A stretch of 64,000 nucleotides of DNA from Burkholderia territorii (lineage in GTDB: Bacteria > Pseudomonadota > Gammaproteobacteria > Burkholderiales > Burkholderiaceae): the NCBI RefSeq assembly GCF_902833055.1, contig NZ_CADFEJ010000024.1:17198-81197 (forward strand), written 5' to 3'. Below, one piece after another: positions 1-7,946 of this stretch. Position 1 is the first letter of the stretch; every line of letters starts with the position of its first letter. A model generated the notes under the pieces. It was not told where the DNA came from. It did not search any database and saw only the letters and a list, made by a program, of their open reading frames with translations. The position numbers were made by a program, and so were the translations under genes.

Positions 1-779
1 ACGAAGCGCAGCAGGTCGGCCGCCGTCGTCCTGACGCCGTACGCCGGTTGCCACAGCATGCCGCCCGTCATCCGGATCGGCTTGCCATCTTGCGTATAAC
101 CCTGCGCGTAGTCGGCCTGGCGAGCGGCGGGCACGTCGATGTAGGTGTGCGTCATCCCGAGCGCGGGGAACAGCCGCTGTTCCATCAGCACCGTGAAGTC
201 TTCGTGCATCGCCTTCGCGGTGAGAATGCCGAGCATCCCGATCGCGACGTTGGAATACGTGCGACGCGTGCCCGGCGCGTATGCGGGCCGCCATGCGTCG
301 AGATAACGCATCAGGTCCGCGTCGTCGCGGATGCTGTCCGGCACCTGCAGCGGCATTCCACCGGGCGTATGCGTGCCGAGATTGAGCAGCGTGACGGCAC
401 CGAACGGCTTGCCCTGCAGTGCAGGCAGGTATTTTCCGGCTCGGTCCGCGAGCGACAGTTCGCCGCCTTCCTGTGCGTCCGCCGCCAGCGTCGCGGTGAG
501 CGTCTTGCTGACCGAGCCGATCTCGAACAGCGTGTCGGCGGTCACGGGCGCGCGGGTTTGCGTCGACATCACGCCGTAGTCGAACACATAGGGCTTGCCG
601 TCCGCCACGACGCCGATCGCCATGCCGGGAATGGCGAACCGTTTCATCAGCGGCGCGACGTGGCGCGTCACGGTGTCGTGGATCTCTTCCTGCGTGGCGG
701 CGGCCGCGCGGCCGGCCGTGGCGGCGGCGCACGCGGCGACGAACAAGGTCGCGGCAATGCGGATCGCGTTGAATCGCAT
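1..779 (-). CDS. ampC: Class C beta-lactamase (AmpC-type serine hydrolase), 5' part only
   Basis: About 259 N-terminal codons lie in the window and the C-terminus is beyond base 1. The protein starts with a Sec signal peptide (hydrophobic to about residue 28, small residues at the cleavage region). The class C active site is visible: S89-V-S-K92 gives the nucleophile and general base, and Y175-S-N177 is the second motif. The K-T-G box would lie outside the window. The family acylates beta-lactams or peptidoglycan peptides in the periplasm. A divergent AmpR-type regulator, common for inducible ampC genes, is not next to it, because the upstream neighbour on the same strand is a hydrolase gene. 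It could instead be a related esterase or DD-peptidase-like protein of the same fold. Confidence 0.85.
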   Translation of the reverse strand, partial: MRFNAIRIAATLFVAACAAATAGRAAAATQEEIHDTVTRHVAPLMKRFAIPGMAIGVVADGKPYVFDYGVMSTQTRAPVTADTLFEIGSVSKTLTATLAADAQEGGELSLADRAGKYLPALQGKPFGAVTLLNLGTHTPGGMPLQVPDSIRDDADLMRYLDAWRPAYAPGTRRTYSNVAIGMLGILTAKAMHEDFTVLMEQRLFPALGMTHTYIDVPAARQADYAQGYTQDGKPIRMTGGMLWQPAYGVRTTAADLLRF

Positions 780-962
780 GATTGCGGTTCCTTCGATTTC
801 TTGATAGTTGCGTGGACAACAGGTCCGCCCGCGCCGCGCCCTTCGCGGCAGCCGGCCTGTCGAAGCAGGACTATCCGCCGCCTGCCGCTTGCCAACAATC
901 GATGAAATTTTGCGCGAGCCTAAAGAAAATCTTATGCAGCATGTGAACCGGCGATGCGAACG

Positions 963-1775
963 TCAGTCCGGCAGCCGGTCGAGAAACGCCAGCATCGCGG
1001 CGTTGAAGCGCGCGGGCCGTTGCAGCGGCGCGAAGTGGCTCACGCCCGGAAGGATCGTCAGCGTCGCGCCCGGAATCGTGCGTGCGAGATACGCCGCGTG
1101 TTCGGGACGGATGAACTCGTCGTGCTCGCCCTGCACGATCGCGACCGGCACGCCGATCGCCGCGAGGTCGGCCGCACTGTAATCCGGTTGCGTGCGCATC
1201 ATTTCGCTGACGGCCGCAACGAACGCATCGAACTCGCCCGGCGTCGCGGACAACCGCGCGTAGTCCTTGCGGTGCCGCGCGAAGCAGCGGTCGATCAGCG
1301 GGCTCGGCGCCATCTCCTTCGTGCCGCCCGGATCCATGTTGCATGCGAAGAAGAACACGCCGGCAGCACGCTCCGGCGCGCGGGCGGCGAGCACGAGCGA
1401 CACGCACGCCCCGTCGCTCCAGCCGACGAAGCGTGCGCGCCCGATGCGCAGCGCATCGAGCACCGCGAGCACGTCGCCGGCCATGCGTTCGTAGGAATAA
1501 GGGCGATCGTCGCGCGTGCTGCGGCCGTGGCCGCGGCTGTCGATCACGATCGCCCGATAGCCGGCCTCGAGCAGCGCCGGCACCTGGTTGCCCCAGTTGC
1601 CGCCATGGCCAAGGCCGCCGTGCAGCAGCACGACCGGCGGCCCATGGCCGAACGACGCGTGCCAGATGCGCGCGCCGTCGTGGTCCAGCCATCCTTCGGT
1701 GTCGGCCGCCGGCAGCGGCGTGCCGCCGTGCGCGTCGAAACGGGCGAGATCGTCGTCGGCGTATTCCGCATTCAT
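963..1775 (-). CDS. Alpha/beta-fold hydrolase
   Basis: A 270-residue cytoplasmic protein of the alpha/beta hydrolase fold. The oxyanion-hole segment LLHGGLGHGG lies near residues 50-59, the nucleophile elbow G-W-S-D-G puts the catalytic Ser at 120, and His247 in G-V-S-H-F is the likely catalytic base. It starts with MNAEYADDDL. The open frame continues upstream, but only this start gives a normal family length. The sequence resembles haloperoxidase/esterase-like or enol-lactone hydrolases. The substrate cannot be told from sequence, and the neighbours (beta-lactamase and a FlxA-like gene) give no pathway clue. Confidence 0.8.
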   Translation of the reverse strand: MNAEYADDDLARFDAHGGTPLPAADTEGWLDHDGARIWHASFGHGPPVVLLHGGLGHGGNWGNQVPALLEAGYRAIVIDSRGHGRSTRDDRPYSYERMAGDVLAVLDALRIGRARFVGWSDGACVSLVLAARAPERAAGVFFFACNMDPGGTKEMAPSPLIDRCFARHRKDYARLSATPGEFDAFVAAVSEMMRTQPDYSAADLAAIGVPVAIVQGEHDEFIRPEHAAYLARTIPGATLTILPGVSHFAPLQRPARFNAAMLAFLDRLPD

Positions 1776-1882
1776 CGTCGTGCCGTCCTTTCGAGGGAGA
1801 CGAGCTTCGGATTGTAATGCGCGGAATGGCGTGCCGGGACGCGTGCGCGCACCGCGTTGCGGGACGATGCGGCGCGGTGCCG

Positions 1883-2320
1883 TCAGGCCTGCGTCGACAC
1901 CAGCCCGCCGGACGTCGAGCCGCCCGACTTCTGGATCGCCTGGGCAAGCTGGGCGATCGCCGTCGACAGCGCGGCGGAGATCGTGCTGGCTTCCGCGCTC
2001 AGCGTCTGCTGCTCGATCGCCGCGGACGGGTCGCTTTTCGCGCGCTGCGCGGCGCCCGCCATTTGCTGCTGCAGCTGCGCGAGCTGTTTCTGCAGACGCT
2101 CGATGAGTTGCTTGAGCTGCTTGACCGCGGGATCCTCGCCCGAGGATCCCGACGCGCCCACCGTCTGCCCCGCGCCATCGGCCGGCGTGGCACCGTTCGT
2201 CGGCGGCGAAGCGGTGGACGTCGCCGTCGATGCGGCGCCGGTGCCGGTGCCGGACGCGCTGGCATTCGCATTGCCGGCGGCCAGCGAAGTTTGCGGGGCG
2301 GAGGAAAGATCGATCTGCAT
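1883..2320 (-). CDS. FlxA-like small protein with coiled coil
   Basis: A 145-residue protein beginning MQIDLSS. The first half is low in complexity (Ala, Thr, Ser, Gly). Residues around 75-100 form a Leu/Gln-rich heptad stretch (KQLKQLIERLQKQLAQLQQQ), which predicts a coiled coil. This arrangement matches the FlxA-like family, common in Burkholderia, whose function is unsettled (FlxA itself belongs to the flagellar regulon of E. coli). An in-frame start 16 codons upstream exists, but the chosen ATG fits related proteins better. It has no operon partner, since the next minus-strand gene starts 107 bp downstream. The call rests on composition and the coiled coil. Confidence 0.6.
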   Translation of the reverse strand: MQIDLSSAPQTSLAAGNANASASGTGTGAASTATSTASPPTNGATPADGAGQTVGASGSSGEDPAVKQLKQLIERLQKQLAQLQQQMAGAAQRAKSDPSAAIEQQTLSAEASTISAALSTAIAQLAQAIQKSGGSTSGGLVSTQA

Positions 2321-2492
2321 CGTGTTGGTCCGTAATGAGCGTGCAACCCGGATGGGTTGAACAGGCAATACCTTGCAACCGGTTTACGGTATTCGTCGGA
2401 TAAAACTTTAGCCCCGTCCCCGGAAGCGTCTTGAGCGACGCCCGTGCCGTGGCTGACGTGCGCGGACCGTCGATTGTCGCGAAGGGGCCGGA

Positions 2493-2722
2493 TTGCCTGA
2501 CCGGCGACGCTGGTAAAATCGTCGGCTGCCTGCCGCCGCGGCACAACGGCGGCTTCCGGCAAGGCCTGCACGGGCTCCAACCCGGCGCAGGCGCGTGCCC
2601 GGTCAGGCTCGCCATGCGATGCCCTCCGGCGCAGCCGGAGAGCGGGCCCGGCACCCACATCGGCATGACGACGCGCCGACTTCGGCGCGCCCCCCTTCAT
2701 CACGCATTTCGAGGAACTCACG
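2493..2722 (+). promoter_or_regulatory. Putative promoter and hairpin-rich 5' leader
   Basis: TTGCCT at 2493-2498 and TAAAAT at 2514-2519 form a promoter-like pair with a short 15-bp spacer. The 190 bases between them and the small ORF at 2723 are rich in inverted repeats: CTCCGGC/GCCGGAG at 2624-2640 and a 7-bp stem with a four-base loop at 2672-2689, just before the ribosome-binding site. I cannot assign the leader to a known riboswitch class. It may be a cis-acting RNA element, an RNA thermometer or simply a GC-rich spacer. Confidence 0.35.
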
Positions 2723-2857
2723 ATGGCCCGCATCGGCGCCTTCTGCCTGACCACGTGGCTCGCGGCCGCGATTCTCTATTTCGGCCAGCATTCGGTCGCG
2801 ATGATTGCGCTCAGCGGCGTGGTCGTGTTCGGCGGATTCGATCTGCTGCGCCCGTAG
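2723..2857 (+). CDS. Small hydrophobic membrane protein (44 aa)
   Basis: A short ORF starting MARIGAFCLT, preceded by a good ribosome-binding site (GAGGAA, 6 bases before ATG). Nearly the whole product is hydrophobic, with two probable membrane segments (about residues 4-19 and 24-40) and no charged residue between Arg3 and Asp40. It ends FDLLRP. Size and hydrophobicity suggest a small inner-membrane protein of unknown function. It lies 147 bp upstream of the glycosyltransferase-like gene in the same direction, so the two could be cotranscribed. I do not recognise the family. Confidence 0.5.
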   Translation: MARIGAFCLTTWLAAAILYFGQHSVAMIALSGVVVFGGFDLLRP

Positions 2858-3004
2858 CAATGACGGCGCCCGCGCCGGACGCGATCTCGCCACCGCACTG
2901 AAAAAGCACCGACCGGCACGCGGTGACGGAGCGTAAGATGCTGGTCGGAAGCGTCATCCGCGCGCAGCGCGAACGCGGCAACTACCCGATCAGGCCATCC
3001 AACC

Positions 3005-3763
3005 ATGAAACAAGGCATTTTCGTCGCCACTCCCGCCTACGGCGGCATGTGCTACCTGCCCTACGTGAACGGGCTGCTGGAGCTTCAGCGTGCGTGCCTG
3101 GACGCCGGCCTCGCGTTCGAATACTTCTACCTGAGCGGCACCGCATTGTTGCATCAGCAACGAAACGTCGCGGTGGAGCGCTTCCTGCAGAGCGGCCTGT
3201 CGCACATGATGTTCATCGATGCGGACATCGGCTTTCGCGGCAGCGACGTGATCCGGATGTTCGAACAGCAGCACGACGTGATGCTCGGGCTGTATCCGTC
3301 CAAGAGCATCAACTGGGCCGCGGTCGCCGACGCCGCGCGCGCCGATCCGTCGGCGCCGCCCGAGCGGCTCGCGTTGTTCAGCGCCGATTACAGCCAGACC
3401 GTGTATGCGATGGACGGTGCAGCGTCCCGGATCCAGCTCGATTCGGTTTCCGAAGTCCATTCGGGCGGCGCCGGCTTGATGATGATCGCGCACGGCGTAT
3501 TCGAGAAGATGGCGCAAGCCTTTCCCGAAACGAAGGTGCAGTTCCCGTCGAGCTATCAAGGCCTGTCGCCGAATTCCACAACCATGTACGAACACTTCGA
3601 ATTCCTGAGGGAGCCCGATGGGCGCTCGCTGTCGGAGGATCTGTCTTTCTGCAGGAAGTGGCGGATGTGCGGCGGCAAGCTGTATGCGTGTTCGTGGTTC
3701 AAGACCGTTCACGTGGGCGTTCATCTCCATGAAGGCAACCTCCCCGCGTTGCTCGGCCGATGA
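3005..3763 (+). CDS. Small glycosyltransferase-like protein (GT-A type, DxD)
   Basis: A 252-residue soluble protein with the hallmarks of a GT-A nucleotide-sugar-binding domain: an N-terminal beta-strand (GIFVATPAYGG), and a metal/nucleotide-binding D72-A-D74 in MMFIDADIGF. A YPSK...NW segment follows near residue 99, typical of compact glycosyltransferase-like proteins found in phages and bacterial genomic regions. There is no signal peptide or membrane segment. It stands alone, without other polysaccharide genes, and is followed 59 bp later by a pentapeptide-repeat gene. The acceptor and sugar are unknown, and activity is inferred from fold motifs only. Confidence 0.6.
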   Translation: MKQGIFVATPAYGGMCYLPYVNGLLELQRACLDAGLAFEYFYLSGTALLHQQRNVAVERFLQSGLSHMMFIDADIGFRGSDVIRMFEQQHDVMLGLYPSKSINWAAVADAARADPSAPPERLALFSADYSQTVYAMDGAASRIQLDSVSEVHSGGAGLMMIAHGVFEKMAQAFPETKVQFPSSYQGLSPNSTTMYEHFEFLREPDGRSLSEDLSFCRKWRMCGGKLYACSWFKTVHVGVHLHEGNLPALLGR

Positions 3764-3822
3764 GCCGCGAGCCCGAATAGCCGATATCGGGCACGAAACC
3801 TTCAACCCACACTGAATTCCCC

Positions 3823-4515
3823 ATGGCACCCTGCGGAGTTTCCGTCTCCGGCCGAACGCTCGATCGCGCCGATCTGCTGCTTCTCGTCGAAAGCTCGCCC
3901 GCGCCGATACATCTCGAGGACTGCGATCTCGAAGGCGCGGACCTGTCGCGGCTCGATTTGCGCGGCCTGCGATTCGAGCGTTGCGCGCTCGCGGAAGCGT
4001 CGTTCGTCGGCGCGACGCTCGCGCGGACCGAGTGGATTCGTTGCCGCGCGCGCCAGGCAAGCTTCGCGTCGGCCGATCTCGAAGATGCGCAGTTTCAGTC
4101 CTGCGATCTCAACAACACGAGCTGGCGCCGCAGCAAGCTCAGCTCGGCACGCTTCGATGAATGCCGGCTCACTGGTGCCGACTTCGAGGAATGCAAGTCG
4201 CTCGGCATCGCGTTCTCGAACACGCTGCTGGTGGGAGCGAGCCTGCGCCGTTTCTCGTTTCGGAAGACGCGGCTCGTGGCGCTCGATTTCTCGGATGCCG
4301 ATCTCGCCGGCACGGATTTTCGCGACGCCGTGTTCGAAGGCGGCAGCCTGCGCAACGCGCATCTGAACGACGTGCGCTTCGACGGCGCCGACCTGCGCGA
4401 CGTGGACCTCGGCGGCACGCCCAGGCTGCTCGCGTCGGGCGTGCTGCGCGGCGCGACCATCTCGTATGACCAGGCCGCGATGCTGATCGAGAATCTCGGG
4501 ATCCGGGTCGCTTGA
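3823..4515 (+). CDS. Pentapeptide-repeat protein
   Basis: A 230-residue protein in which most of residues 28-200 follow the A(D/N)LxX pentapeptide pattern (for example LEGADLSRLDLRGL and ADLAGTDFRDAVF). This predicts a right-handed quadrilateral beta-helix. The family includes the gyrase-protecting Qnr/McbG proteins and many of unknown role. The repeat register is interrupted near residues 125-145, as in several two-lobed members. It has no signal peptide. Nothing nearby points to quinolone resistance, so only the fold is claimed. Confidence 0.8.
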   Translation: MAPCGVSVSGRTLDRADLLLLVESSPAPIHLEDCDLEGADLSRLDLRGLRFERCALAEASFVGATLARTEWIRCRARQASFASADLEDAQFQSCDLNNTSWRRSKLSSARFDECRLTGADFEECKSLGIAFSNTLLVGASLRRFSFRKTRLVALDFSDADLAGTDFRDAVFEGGSLRNAHLNDVRFDGADLRDVDLGGTPRLLASGVLRGATISYDQAAMLIENLGIRVA

Positions 4516-5366
4516 CCATTGCTTGCGCCGTTGTTCGCGTCGCGGCCGCTATTCGGGAGCGCACTCACGTGCCGCGCATGTTGCTCATGCCGCCGGTGAC
4601 CCGTCGAATATTCTCATCACTTCGGCGACACGCCGACCGACACGAGCACGCGCGGCCCGTGTTCTCACACTCGCCTTCCGGTTCCATCGCCACGCGAATC
4701 ACTAGGGAAAATCCGGAGACATCCTTACAGCGATTTACCTGATGATTCACAGGAACGCCATGTTTCGGCGATTTCGCTTTGCAGAATGCTTTCGTTTTGC
4801 TTGACGGCCGCGGTGCCACTAACCGGCAACCGCGACGAGCGAAGCGTGAAACGACAAGCGCCCGCGCATCGCGAGGTGTTCAATACTTTCAACAACCGGT
4901 CGAGAGTAATCGTGAGAATCCGTGGCCCGCTGGTGCGGTGGAGACGAGGCGATGCGCGCAATGTGCGTGTCGCGATCTCATCCGCCGACGACAGTGACCG
5001 CCGGCAGAGTCCTCGCCTGCATCTGTCGATCTATACCATCCTGTCCCGCCGTTCCGTCCGCCGTCACAACGCCGTCGCCGCACGCGCGTTCGTCGCGATC
5101 CACACCGACGACGTGGCGTCGCTCCTGCCTTAGCGCGTCCACTTCATTCCCTTCGACCAGCGCATCGCTTCGCGTGGCTCGCGACGCGATCGGCTCGCGC
5201 TTTGTGTCCGCACGATTCGCTTCGCATCCCGAATGAACTCGTGATCGTCATGCATCGTCGGCGCCCGTTTCGTGCGCCGGCCGGTTTCACACGTCCGTCC
5301 CCTGAACCGAGACGCGACGACTCGCCAGCCGCCGAGCGCCGCGTCCCCCGATACGGAAAACACGCC
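4516..5366. other. 850-bp region without a recognisable gene
   Basis: No reading frame here has a ribosome-binding site together with protein-like composition. The open frames are arginine-rich shadows of GC-rich DNA. The stretch around 4740-4900 is less GC-rich than its surroundings. It must contain the promoter of the PotF-like gene starting at 5367. I see no tRNA, repeat or insertion-sequence end. Confidence 0.5.
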
Positions 5367-6485
5367 ATGCAACTCCGCACCTTCCGCCGCACCGTCGCCA
5401 CCGCCGCCATGATGTCCGTCGCGGGCATTGCCACCTTCGGCGCCATGCACGCCCGGGCAGCCGGCGAACTGAACATCTACAACTGGTCCGACTACATCGC
5501 GCCGGACACGATCCCGAATTTCCAGAAGCAGACCGGCCTGCACGTGCGCTACGACAACTACGACAGCGACGACACGCTGCAGGCGAAGCTGCTGTCGGGC
5601 AACTCCGGCTACGACATCGTCGTGCCGACGTCGAACTACATGGCCAAACAGATCCAGGCGAACGTCTACCAGCCACTGGACAAGACGAAGCTGCCGAACC
5701 TGGCGCACCTCGATCCGCTGTTGATGAAGATGGTCGCCGACGCCGATCCCGGCAACCGGTACGGCGTGCCGTGGGCTTATGGCACCGACGGCATCGGCTA
5801 CAACGTGCAGGCCGTGAAGAAGGCGCTCGGCGACAAAGCGCCGGTCGACAGCTGGGCGCTGGTGTTCGACCCGGCCAACATGGCGAAGTTGAAGAGTTGC
5901 GGCGTATCGTTCCTGGATCAGGCGGTCGACGTGTTCGCCGCGACACTGCAGTACATGGGCAAGGACCCGAACAGCACGAATCCGGCCGATTACCGCGCCG
6001 CATACGAAGTGCTGAAGAAGGTGCGCCCGTACATCACGCAGTTCAATTCGTCGGGTTACATCAACGATCTCGCGAACAACGACCTGTGCGTGTCGTTCGG
6101 CTATTCCGGCGACGTCGGCATCGCGCATCGCCGGGCGGCGGAAGCAAAGCGTCCGTATGAGATCCGCTTCGCGAATCCGAAGGAAGGCGGGCTGCTGTGG
6201 TTCGACATGATGGTGATCCCGAAGGATGCACCGAATCGCGACGCCGCGCTGAAGTGGATCAACTACCTGCAGGACCCGAAGGTCAACGCGGCGATCACCA
6301 ACGCGGTGTTCTACCCGACCGCGAACAAGGCCGCGCGCCAGTTCGTGAAGCCCGCGATCGCACGCGATCCGTCGGTCTATCCGGCAGACGAAGTGCTGAG
6401 CAAGATGACGCTGCTCAAACCGATGCCGCCCGAGATTCGCCGTCTCCAGAACCGGTTGTGGGCGCAACTGAAGACCGGACGCTGA
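5367..6485 (+). CDS. potF: PotF-type polyamine ABC transporter periplasmic binding protein (orphan)
   Basis: A 372-residue periplasmic solute-binding protein. The signal peptide (about residues 1-30, ending M-H-A-R-A-A) precedes ELNIYNWSDYI, the start of PotF/SpuD-type polyamine-binding proteins. The start is the ATG at 5367, because upstream in-frame codons would only lengthen the signal region. It closely resembles the binding protein at 40865-41986 (shared NWS.YIA.DT, YDSDDTLQ, GYDIVVPTSNY and PKEGGLLWFD blocks) but has no permease or ATPase gene beside it. It may feed the distant PotGHI system or another importer. Confidence 0.88.
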   Translation: MQLRTFRRTVATAAMMSVAGIATFGAMHARAAGELNIYNWSDYIAPDTIPNFQKQTGLHVRYDNYDSDDTLQAKLLSGNSGYDIVVPTSNYMAKQIQANVYQPLDKTKLPNLAHLDPLLMKMVADADPGNRYGVPWAYGTDGIGYNVQAVKKALGDKAPVDSWALVFDPANMAKLKSCGVSFLDQAVDVFAATLQYMGKDPNSTNPADYRAAYEVLKKVRPYITQFNSSGYINDLANNDLCVSFGYSGDVGIAHRRAAEAKRPYEIRFANPKEGGLLWFDMMVIPKDAPNRDAALKWINYLQDPKVNAAITNAVFYPTANKAARQFVKPAIARDPSVYPADEVLSKMTLLKPMPPEIRRLQNRLWAQLKTGR

Positions 6486-6604
6486 GGTGGCGGCGCCGGT
6501 CGGACGACGGAGCGACGGGCGCGGCTTGTCCGAGCCGGCCGTTGCTGGGCCACTCGCCACTGCCGTGCACGGGCGACCGCGCGTTCGCTCCGACCGCCGG
6601 TGAC

Positions 6605-6639
6605 GGCGGCCATACGCGCTGCACCGGCGTATGGCCGCC
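6605..6639. terminator. Hairpin between convergent genes
   Basis: A perfect 13-bp inverted repeat (GGCGGCCATACGC and its complement) with a 9-base loop lies between the convergent PotF-like and porin genes. Neither arm is followed by a clear T-run, so it is a possible bidirectional terminator or mRNA-stabilising hairpin. Confidence 0.5.
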
Positions 6640-6659
6640 CGGCCTGCATGATGCACCGG

Positions 6660-7877
6660 TCAGAACCGGTGAATGATCCCCGCGCCGAACGCGAACTGAT
6701 TGCCGGTCGACGACGGTGTGGAGTTGAAGCCGTCGCCCAGTGTCGCCGTCGCGGCGACGATGCTGCCCGCGCCGCTCGTGCCGAGCGTCTTTCCCTTCGC
6801 ATGCTGATACGCTTCGAGCAGGTAAAGCCCCGTACGCTTCGACAGCGAGTAGTACTGCGACAGGTTGAACTGATGATACTGCGCGCTGTCGGTGATACCG
6901 TTCGCCTCGGTCGCGCGCGTGTACGCATAGCCCGCACCGAAATCCCACACCGCCGAAGGCTTCCAGTGCAGCACCGCGCCGGCCGTGTTGAAGATCGCGG
7001 TATCGAAGAACTTCGATGCCGAGCCCGGGATGTATTCGGTGTTGGTATACGTGGCCGTCGCATCCCATGCATCACTGAACCGGTAGCTGAGGCCAACGGC
7101 GAACCGCTGCTGCGCCTTCGCGGTCTGGTAGCCATTCGTCAGCGCCGACACGCCGATCTGTGAACCGCCGTTCGATGTCGTCGAACTCGCGCCCCACGTG
7201 CCACCGGCCGTGTTCGAGTTGTTCACGCGCTCGAACGCGACGCCGACGCCGAGCGGGCCGGCCGCGTACTGGATGCCGGTCGCCCACGTCGAACCTGCGT
7301 TCGTGCTTCCGGCCACGCCGCCGAGCGAATACGAACCGCTCAGCGTCAGGCCGTACCATTTCGGCGACGTGTACTCGAGCGTGTTGTTCGCGCGGTAGAT
7401 CGTGTCGAGCCCGTCGACGTCGCCCGGGTGCGCGCCGTAATAGCCGGTGACCCACGTGGTCGGGCTGAACGGCGACATCGTCTGGTAGTACGACGCGTAT
7501 TGCCGGCCCGCCGTGAGCGTACCGTAAGTCGCATTCGTCAGCCCGACCCACGCCTGCCGCCCGAACATCGCATCGGTGTACTGCATCGCCCCCGTGCCGG
7601 AGTTGAAACCCGATTCGAGCGTGAAGATCGCCTTCGTGCCGCCACCGAGGTCTTCCGCGCCCTTGAGGCCGAAACGGCTGCCGGCCCACACCCCCTGGTT
7701 CATCCTGACGACCGACTTGCCACCGCTCGTCGAGCTGAGCGTCGTCGCATTGCTCTGGTAGCCGATCCCGTTATCGACGATCCCGTACAGCGTGACGCTG
7801 CTCTGCGCGAACGCCGGCGCAACGGCCGTCATCGCGGCACCGAACGTCAGCGCCACGCGTATTGCCTGCTTGTTCAT
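6660..7877 (-). CDS. Outer-membrane porin (Gram-negative porin, OpcP/Porin_4 type)
   Basis: A 405-residue beta-barrel porin. Residues 1-24 form a signal peptide (MNKQAIRVAL...AFA), and the mature protein starts QSSVTLYGIVDNG, the signature of Burkholderia general porins. It ends with aromatic GAGIIHRF, as needed for barrel insertion. ATG at 7877 is preceded by AGGAGACTGATTG, whereas the TTG one codon earlier has no better site. It is the last gene of the minus-strand gallate/tannin cluster, 69 bp downstream of the esterase gene. It probably serves uptake of gallate or galloyl compounds, a role played by a dedicated porin (GalP) in Pseudomonas gallate clusters. That substrate is inferred from context. 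Confidence 0.9.
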   Translation of the reverse strand: MNKQAIRVALTFGAAMTAVAPAFAQSSVTLYGIVDNGIGYQSNATTLSSTSGGKSVVRMNQGVWAGSRFGLKGAEDLGGGTKAIFTLESGFNSGTGAMQYTDAMFGRQAWVGLTNATYGTLTAGRQYASYYQTMSPFSPTTWVTGYYGAHPGDVDGLDTIYRANNTLEYTSPKWYGLTLSGSYSLGGVAGSTNAGSTWATGIQYAAGPLGVGVAFERVNNSNTAGGTWGASSTTSNGGSQIGVSALTNGYQTAKAQQRFAVGLSYRFSDAWDATATYTNTEYIPGSASKFFDTAIFNTAGAVLHWKPSAVWDFGAGYAYTRATEANGITDSAQYHQFNLSQYYSLSKRTGLYLLEAYQHAKGKTLGTSGAGSIVAATATLGDGFNSTPSSTGNQFAFGAGIIHRF

Positions 7878-7946
7878 CAATCAGTCTCCTTCCTTGCCTC
7901 GTTGAGTGGTTAATGTGTTATCGGGGCGGAGCCTGGCGTCATCGGA

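Noticed and set aside
48..905. A 285-codon plus-strand frame over the beta-lactamase gene.
   Set aside because: It is antisense to a clear AmpC reading with conserved S-V-S-K and Y-S-N, is arginine/histidine-rich and has no ribosome-binding site.
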